Position numbers and translations under genes: made by a program | Assembly (NCBI GenBank): GCA_963748075.1 | Contig: CAVVHQ010000024.1 | Coordinates: 82,408 to 146,407 of the forward strand | Origin: VRUE01 sp963748075 | GTDB taxonomy: Bacteria; Actinomycetota; Thermoleophilia; Solirubrobacterales; 70-9 | Reading direction: 5' to 3' | DNA length: 64,000 nt | In this document: piece after piece, positions 58,720 to 64,000 of the stretch | How the letters are laid out: each line of letters starts with the position of its first letter | Numbering within the stretch: the stretch's first letter is position 1 | The notes under the pieces: generated by a model | The model's database searches: none | Told to the model about the DNA's origin: nothing | The model's input: the letters and a program-made list of their open reading frames with translations, nothing else

Positions 58720-59361
58720 GTGCTCGCGGTCACCGACTTCACGCTGGAAGCGCAGCGGCTGCTGCGCGACGAGACCCAGTTCAAATGGTACGTAGTCACG
58801 CTGCTCGTCCTCGTCCTCTACGTCTACGCGGTCGAGGTCGAGCGGCGGCGCTGGGACGTGATCCTCGCCGGGCTCGCCTTCTGGCTCGCCGACTGGATCA
58901 ACGAGATCGTCAACTCGCTGGTCCTGCATTTCAGCGACCGCGCCGCGATCTGGACCACGACCGGCGACACGGCCTACCTGATCCTGATCGGGTTGACGAT
59001 CGAGATCTCGCTGATGTTCGCGATCTCCGGCGTCGTCTTCGCGAAGACGCTGCCGGAGGACCGCCGGGCGAAGCTGCTCGGGATGCCGAACCGGCTGACG
59101 ATCGCGCTCGGCTTCTCGATCTTCGCCGTCTTCGTCGAGGTGCTGCTGAAAGGCACCGGCTACTTCCACTGGGAGTACTGGTGGTGGAACTTCCCCTTCG
59201 TCCTGCCGATCGTCGTCTTCGGCTACCTCTGGTTCTTCCTGATCGCCGCCTACGTGTACGACCTCCCCGACAACCGGCGGCGGCTGTGGGTGGTCGGCCC
59301 GATGGCGACCCTGGTCGCCGCCGCGCTGCTCGTCTTCGGCCCGCTGCTGGAGTGGATCTGA
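58720..59361 (+). CDS. Polytopic membrane protein of unknown function
   Basis: 213 residues with about six helices: KWYVVTLLVLVLYVYAVEVE, VILAGLAFWLADWINEIVNSLVLH, AYLILIGLTIEISLMFAISGVVFAK and WWNFPFVLPIVVFGYLWFFLIAAYVYD. Acidic and Trp residues are embedded in the helices (ADWINEIVNS, GYFHWEYWWWN). I do not recognise the family. GTG start. It begins soon after the sigma remnant and stands alone. Confidence 0.7.
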   Translation: MLAVTDFTLEAQRLLRDETQFKWYVVTLLVLVLYVYAVEVERRRWDVILAGLAFWLADWINEIVNSLVLHFSDRAAIWTTTGDTAYLILIGLTIEISLMFAISGVVFAKTLPEDRRAKLLGMPNRLTIALGFSIFAVFVEVLLKGTGYFHWEYWWWNFPFVLPIVVFGYLWFFLIAAYVYDLPDNRRRLWVVGPMATLVAAALLVFGPLLEWI

Positions 59362-59373
59362 CGGACGCGAGCG

Positions 59374-59748
59374 CTAGGCGCCGAAGCGCCCCGGGTCGAG
59401 CAGGCTCTCGGCGGAGCCGATCTCGATCGCCCGGGGCGTCTGGGTGAAGTCGTGCTCGCTGCGCAGCTCGTACATCGCTTTCAGCTCGGTCGACTCGATC
59501 ACCTCGTCGATCCGGTCGTGCCGGCCCTTGTCGTGCTCGGCGGCTGACGGCGCCATCGCCTCCATCGCCTCGGCCGCAACGCCGACGAAGCCGATGCTGA
59601 GCACCTCTCGCGGGTCCTCGAGGCTGACTGCGTTGAACACGCGGGCCGGAACGCCGTAGCCCTGGTCGGCCTCCCAGGCTCGCTCGAACTCCTCGAACGT
59701 AACGCCGGCCTTCAGCTTGCGGACGAACACCGCGACGATCATCGTCAA
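59374..59748 (-). CDS. Small dimeric alpha-beta-barrel-like protein
   Basis: 124 residues: MIVAVFVRKLKAGVTFEEFERAWEADQGYGVPARVFNAVSLEDPREVLSIGFV suggests a ferredoxin-like dimeric alpha-beta barrel (ABM/EthD-like), a fold used by small monooxygenases and stress proteins. No catalytic residue can be assigned. Start at ATG 59748 or 59742. It converges with the membrane protein gene across 12 bp. Confidence 0.6.
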   Translation of the reverse strand: MTMIVAVFVRKLKAGVTFEEFERAWEADQGYGVPARVFNAVSLEDPREVLSIGFVGVAAEAMEAMAPSAAEHDKGRHDRIDEVIESTELKAMYELRSEHDFTQTPRAIEIGSAESLLDPGRFGA

Positions 59749-59882
59749 AGCGCCTTCGGGTCGGGGATGCTTGCGGCGGCCAGGATAGGAGCGGGCGCGG
59801 TCGTTCTGCCTGCATTCGGGAGAACGGCCGGCTGTGGTCGAATAGGATTGGCGCTGGCAAGCTGGGAAAGGGGGGAATCGGC

Positions 59883-60269
59883 ATGGGGCTGAGCGACAGT
59901 CGGGTGGTTTCGGCGATCGCCGTATCCGACATGGGCAGGGCTCGGGAGTTCTACGAGGGCAAGCTCGGTCTCTCGAACGGCGCGGAACGACCGGACGGCG
60001 GCATCAGGTACCCCTGCGGCGGGGGCACCTCGATCCACGTCTATCCCTCGCCGGACAACGCCGGCAAGTCCACCGCGACGCTGGCGGGCTTCGAGGTCGA
60101 CGACATCGAGGCGACGGTCGACGAGCTGGCGGCTAAAGGGGCCCGCTTCGAGCGCTACGACGCCGACCCGATCAGGACCGACGAGAAGGGGATAGCCCAG
60201 ATCGGTGACGTGAAGAGCGCCTGGCTCGAGGATCCGGACGGCAACATCGTCTCGGTCATCCAGGAGTAG
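59883..60269 (+). CDS. Glyoxalase/VOC superfamily protein
   Basis: 128 residues: VVSAIAVSDMGRAREFYEGKLGL, FEVDDIEATVDELAAKGARFERYDADP and KSAWLEDPDGNIVSVIQE form the paired beta-alpha-beta-beta-beta modules of vicinal oxygen chelate proteins. The final E-DPDGN-I motif carries the usual ligand Glu region. The substrate is unknown. ATG start with GGGGGAA upstream. Confidence 0.88.
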   Translation: MGLSDSRVVSAIAVSDMGRAREFYEGKLGLSNGAERPDGGIRYPCGGGTSIHVYPSPDNAGKSTATLAGFEVDDIEATVDELAAKGARFERYDADPIRTDEKGIAQIGDVKSAWLEDPDGNIVSVIQE

Positions 60270-60284
60270 GCCGCGTCCGCGAAT

Positions 60285-61058
60285 ATGACACCTCGCAGCT
60301 CGCGAGCGGTTGCGGCGATCCTCGCGCTCCTGCTCGGCGCTCTCCTCTGGGTCGACGAGGCCAGCCCGGCCGTCGGCCCCCCGCCCGCCGACGGCGGCAC
60401 GCCGGTCGGCGCCGGTGCCCTGCCGATCGGCTGCACCTCGCGCCTCGGCGCGACGATCGCGCAGGGCCCCGGTTCTCGGCGCCTCGTCGCGCTCACCTTC
60501 GATGACGGGCCGAGCCTCCGCCAGACGCCGCAGATCCTCGCGATCCTCGCCCGCCTTCACGCGTCGGCGACCTTCTTCGTCGAGGGTCGCCACGTCGACG
60601 GTCGCGAGGCGCTGCTGCGCCAGATGATCGCCGCCGGCGACGAGATCGGCAACCACTCCTTCGACCATCCGCACTACCCGGGCTATCGGGAGCTGGTGGC
60701 AACCGACCGCCGCATCCGCGCCGCCACCGGCTTCGAGCCATGCCTGTTCCGCCCGCCCTACGGGCTGATCGACGCCGCGGTCGCGGCGGCAGCGAGCCGG
60801 GCCGCGCTGGAGACGGTCCTCTGGAGCATCGACTCCCACGACGAGCACCATCCCGGTGCCGCCGAGATCCGCGCCACCGCGGTCCGTCGAGCGCGGCCCG
60901 GCTCGATCATCGTCATGCACGACGGCGGCCACCATCCGCAGACGGTCCGCGCCCTGCCGGGGGTGATCCGTGCCCTGCGCGCCCGCGGCTTTCGCTTTGT
61001 GACGGTGACCGAGCTGCTCGGTGGGAGGATGATCTACGGCTCGGCCGATCGGCCGTGA
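60285..61058 (+). CDS. Polysaccharide deacetylase (NodB/CE4)
   Basis: 257 residues. A signal peptide (about 1-29) is followed by a NodB homology domain: VALTFDDGPS (catalytic Asp and metal Asp), EIGNHSFDHPHY (H-x3-H ligands), CLFRPPYGLID, LWSIDSHDE and IIVMHDGGHH. All five CE4 motifs are present, so it should deacetylate GlcNAc-containing glycans such as peptidoglycan or surface polymer. It follows the VOC gene by 15 bp. Confidence 0.92.
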   Translation: MTPRSSRAVAAILALLLGALLWVDEASPAVGPPPADGGTPVGAGALPIGCTSRLGATIAQGPGSRRLVALTFDDGPSLRQTPQILAILARLHASATFFVEGRHVDGREALLRQMIAAGDEIGNHSFDHPHYPGYRELVATDRRIRAATGFEPCLFRPPYGLIDAAVAAAASRAALETVLWSIDSHDEHHPGAAEIRATAVRRARPGSIIVMHDGGHHPQTVRALPGVIRALRARGFRFVTVTELLGGRMIYGSADRP

Positions 61059-61074
61059 CGGGTCGAGACGACAC

Positions 61075-62082
61075 TCACGGTCCCGACCCGCGGCAGTCGC
61101 GCTTGTAGGCCTCCCAGTCCCAGTCGCTGAGGAAATCGCCCACGGCCTCTTCGCCGCTGGCGCGCACCTCGTCGCGCACCGATTGCGGGGCGTCGAACTC
61201 GACGATGCCGACCGCGCTCGTGTCGACCTGGATCGCCCGCCGGCTGACGCAGGGGCGCTCGAGGTAGGTCTGGTCGTTGCCGACGATCGCCGTGGCGGCG
61301 ACCCGTTCGAGCATCTGCAGCGGGGGCAGCGCCGAGACGGCGAGTCTTGGGATCCCCGGCAGGAGCTCCGCGTTGCCCGCGGGAAGTTGGGGGATGACCT
61401 TGACTCCGAGCGTCGGCCAACGCGGCTCCTCGCCGTCGGTGCGGTCGAAGACCTCGATCGGGAAGTTGGAGAGGACGCCGCCGTCGACCAGGGTGATCGG
61501 CTCGCCGCCCCCGCTGTGGATCGTCACCGGGTCGAAGTAGAGGGGGATGGAGATCGAGGCGCGAACCGCGTCGGCGACCCGCTGCTTGTCCGGGTCGAGG
61601 CCGAGTCGCGCGTAGTCCCAGGGCAGCCGCAGCAGGCGGCCGCGGGTGACGTCGGTCGCCATCACGACGAGCTTGTATTCCCTGTAGTCGTCGAGCCGTT
61701 GCCGTGGGTCCGCCTCCGAGTCCTCCCTTTGGAGGTCCTCGAAGGTCGTGACCCCGAGCGTCGCCAGCTCTGTCTCGATGAACTCGTGGATGTAGTCGCC
61801 CTCGTAGGCGCCGGCGTCGCGCAACAGCGAGACGCCCTCGCTCAGGCCGGGGATCCCGGGGGGCGCGCGGTCGGGGACCTCCGTGTAGTCGAGCCGGTCC
61901 ATGGCGCTTGCCAGCCGCCCCTCGTCGGCTCCCGCCGCGAGGAAGGCGGCGACGATCGCCCCCGCCGACGTGCCCGCCACGCGCGGGACCGTGTAGCCCT
62001 CGCGCAGTAGCTTCAACGCCGCGCCGAGCAGGCCGATTCCCTTCATCCCGCCGCCCTCGAGCACCAGATCGGCCTGCGGCAT
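61075..62082 (-). CDS. Patatin-like phospholipase
   Basis: 335 residues: ADLVLEGGGMKGIGLLGAALKLL is the oxyanion loop, VAGTSAGAIVAAFLAAG contains the GxSxG nucleophile Ser, and LVDGGVLSNFPIEVFD supplies the catalytic Asp (DGG). This Ser-Asp dyad defines patatin-like lipid acyl hydrolases. No signal peptide or membrane helix is visible, so it probably acts in the cytoplasm or at the inner membrane face. ATG start preceded by AGGAGG. Confidence 0.93.
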   Translation of the reverse strand: MPQADLVLEGGGMKGIGLLGAALKLLREGYTVPRVAGTSAGAIVAAFLAAGADEGRLASAMDRLDYTEVPDRAPPGIPGLSEGVSLLRDAGAYEGDYIHEFIETELATLGVTTFEDLQREDSEADPRQRLDDYREYKLVVMATDVTRGRLLRLPWDYARLGLDPDKQRVADAVRASISIPLYFDPVTIHSGGGEPITLVDGGVLSNFPIEVFDRTDGEEPRWPTLGVKVIPQLPAGNAELLPGIPRLAVSALPPLQMLERVAATAIVGNDQTYLERPCVSRRAIQVDTSAVGIVEFDAPQSVRDEVRASGEEAVGDFLSDWDWEAYKRDCRGSGP

Positions 62083-62185
62083 CGCCTACCTCCTTCCTGA
62101 CTGGACGAGATTCGAGTATCGCAGGCTGCGGGAGCCCGCCGCAGATCCCGCTGGCGGCCCGGGCCCCCGGCAACTACGATGTCGC

Positions 62186-63506
62186 GTGGTGGTACGGGAT
62201 CGATCGCGCACCGCGGGCGCCGTGAGGCTGGGGAGGCGCTTCAGGCTGCGCGTGGCGACGGTCGTGGCGCTCGCCCTGTGCCTGCCGGCGCTGGGGCTCG
62301 GCGCCCTGGCGAGCGCGGCCTACGGAGGACCGCCTTCAAACGTCCGTCCAGCCGGAGCCGGGCACGACGAGGTCCGCCCCCTGATCGGCTTCGAACCGGT
62401 GCCGCGCTCCCTCGCGGTCGACGGCGCCGGCTACGTCTACCTCTCGAACCCGCAGGCCAACGGCCAGGTCCAGAGGTTCGGGCCGAACGGGACCCTGCTC
62501 AACCGATGGGGGCACTTCGGCTCGCGGCCGCGAGTCCCGCGACATCGCCGCCGACGCAGCCGGCTTCGTCTACGTCGCCGAGCGCAGCATCGGCCGGATC
62601 CGGGTGTTCACCTCCGGCGGCGGCCTGGTCAGGCAGTGGCGCGCGTCGGCCGTGGACGTCGCGGTCGATGCCGCCGGCTACGTCTACGGGATCAACAGCC
62701 TCCGCCTCGACAAATTCAGCCCGGCCGGAAGCCTGGTCGGCAGGTGGGGGAGCGCCGGCACCGGCCCCGGGCAGTTCGGCGAACCCTGGGGGATCGCCAC
62801 CGGCTCGGGCAACGTCTACGTCGCCGACACCTTCAGCAACAGGATCGAGGTGTTCACCAGCGGCGGGAGCTTCGTCGGCGAATGGGGAACCGCCGGCAAA
62901 GGCCTCGGGCAGTTCTCCTTCCCCTACGGGATCGCCACCGACCCGGCCGGCAACGTCTACGTCGCCGACACCGCCAACGACCGCATCCAGAAGTTCACCC
63001 CGGCCGGCGCCTTCATCACCGCGTGGGGGAGCATCGGGCGGCGCCCCGGGCAGTTCCTCCTGCCGACCTCCGTCGCCACCGATCCCCTCGGCTACGTCTA
63101 CGTCGTCGACGCGGCGGAGGCTGCCCACGGCGCGGGGTTCGACTCAGGCATCGCCCGCATCCAGAAATTCACCCCGAACGGCCAGTTCGTAACCCAGTGG
63201 CGGGGCGCCCCCGCGCTGCCCCGTCCGGCCCGCCCGAAGCTGTTCAGCCGCCTCGGGGGCAAGACCACTCGCCGCACCGCCGTCTTCCGCTTCCGCTCCA
63301 GGCAGCGCGGCCTGCGCTTCCAGTGCCGGCTTCAGGGCAGACGGGTGCCGCGGCCGCTGCGCTTCTGGCGCCGCTGCGCCTCGCCCAAACGCTACGCCGG
63401 GCTGCGCCCCGGCGTGAAGGCCTTCCGGGTGCGGGTCGTCGAGGACATCGAACCCAGCAAGGCGGCGGGGCGCAAGTGGCGGATCGTCAAGCGCCGCGCC
63501 CGCTGA
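62186..63506 (+). pseudogene. Secreted NHL-repeat protein interrupted by a frameshift
   Basis: The first part has a signal peptide (VATVVALALCLPALGLGALASA) and an NHL blade (RSLAVDGAGYVYLSNPQANGQVQRF ... LLNRWGHFG). Near 62525-62545 the frame shifts: the next blades (RDIAADAAGFVYVAERSIGRIRVFTSGGG onward) continue one base later to 63506. Five further NHL blades follow (GNVYVADTFSNRI, GNVYVADTANDRI), then a C-terminal domain with FRFRSRQRGLRFQCRL ... CASPKRYAGLRPGVKAFRVRV, the Cys-paired Ig-like tail of many actinobacterial exoproteins. One extra C near 62532 explains it. The gene may be broken, or the base may be a sequence error. GTG 62222 is an alternative start. Confidence 0.8.
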
Positions 63507-63534
63507 GAGGGGATCGCTCGGTTACGCTCCGCCC

Positions 63535-64000
63535 ATGTCGGAGCAGGACTGGGCATTGCTTCTGCATCTGATCGGCGTGGTGCTGCTGTTCTCGGGGATG
63601 ACCGTCGCCGCGGTCGCGGACGAGACGGCGCGTCGCCGGGAGCGTCCGAGCGAGATCGCCGCGCTGCTCGGTCCGGCCCGGGTCGGCGTGATCTTCGTCG
63701 CCGCCGGCGCCGTCTGCGTTCTCGCCGGCGGCTTCTGGCTGGTCGGCAACACCGAGGCCTACTCGCTGGGCGACGGCTGGATCAGCGCGTCGTTCGCCCT
63801 GCTCTTGGCGGCCTTCGTCCTCGGCGGGCTCGGCGGCCAGCGACCGAAGCGCGCGAGGCTGCTCGCCTCGCGTCTCGCGCGCGAGGGCGACGCTCCGTCG
63901 GAGGAGCTGGGCAACCTGCTCGACGATCGGATCTCGCGGGCCGCCAACTACCTGGCGGCGGCTGCCGTGATCGCGGCGCTGGTGATCATGGTCTGGAAGC
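63535..64000 (+). CDS. DUF2269-like integral membrane protein (truncated by the window end)
   Basis: At least 155 residues to the window edge, with four helices: WALLLHLIGVVLLFSGMTVAAVAD, RVGVIFVAAGAVCVLAGGFWLVG, WISASFALLLAAFVLGGLGG and NYLAAAAVIAALVIMVWK. The LHLIGVVLLFSG start resembles DUF2269 membrane proteins of unknown function. ATG 63535. Confidence 0.65.
   Translation, partial: MSEQDWALLLHLIGVVLLFSGMTVAAVADETARRRERPSEIAALLGPARVGVIFVAAGAVCVLAGGFWLVGNTEAYSLGDGWISASFALLLAAFVLGGLGGQRPKRARLLASRLAREGDAPSEELGNLLDDRISRAANYLAAAAVIAALVIMVWK

Overview
The window is a very GC-rich chromosomal segment in which GTG, TTG and possibly rarer start codons are common and genes are tightly packed, often with 1-4 base overlaps. 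The first operon (FHA proteins, PP2C phosphatase, SEDS glycosyltransferase, class B PBP, PASTA kinase) is the classic actinobacterial envelope-control locus. Together with the style of the TetR regulators and the glycan genes, this suggests a deep-branching actinobacterium, perhaps Thermoleophilia/Solirubrobacterales. That placement is inference; no rRNA or tRNA gene is visible to confirm it.

Layout. 0.2-9.3 kb: Ser/Thr kinase, fhaA, fhaB, pstP, rodA/ftsW, pbpA, PASTA kinase and ddl read rightward as one peptidoglycan synthesis and phospho-signalling unit. 9.3-14.7 kb: another membrane kinase, a Vps62-like protein, purM, uppP and dedA. 14.7-33.2 kb: a surface-polysaccharide region with a CapD/WbpM-type epimerase/dehydratase, a LytR_C protein, an O-antigen-ligase-like polymerase, a flippase, three glycosyltransferases, a priming sugar transferase, GNAT and FemAB-like transferases and a nucleotide-sugar dehydrogenase. 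It is interrupted by a metF - hydrolase - DUF3105 operon and an enoyl-CoA hydratase. 31.1-35.6 kb: four TetR regulators. 35.6-41.0 kb: a DrrAB-like ABC exporter with a two-component system and a divergent MarR. 41-64 kb: mixed genes including a hydrolase-adenylate cyclase fusion, a pentapeptide-repeat protein, a permuted ATP-grasp protein, a prephenate-dehydratase-like protein, a DMT transporter, a DEAD-box helicase, a MocR/PPOX divergent pair, DUF4160/DUF2442, VapBC, a lipase, a phosphoribosyltransferase-hydrolase fusion, CapA, a polysaccharide deacetylase, a patatin and an NHL-repeat protein.

The most unusual content is not protein-coding. Between 16.6 and 33.3 kb lie at least nine short interspersed elements. 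In one superfamily (five copies) a conserved core is flanked by inverted arms whose sequence differs at every locus but stays self-complementary. The inner stem shows compensatory changes, and all four arm mismatches become G-U pairs when each copy is read in the same element orientation. That is the signature of a structured, strand-specific RNA. Three copies fill gaps between convergent genes, and one lies in frame inside the polymerase gene.

Other notable points: two genes (fhaA and the DEAD-box helicase) whose family-conserved N-termini can only be reached by starting at an ATC codon; a deletion scar joining the C-terminal halves of a divergent TetR/tautomerase pair; a C-terminal ECF sigma remnant; and frameshifts in a glycosyltransferase and an NHL-repeat protein.
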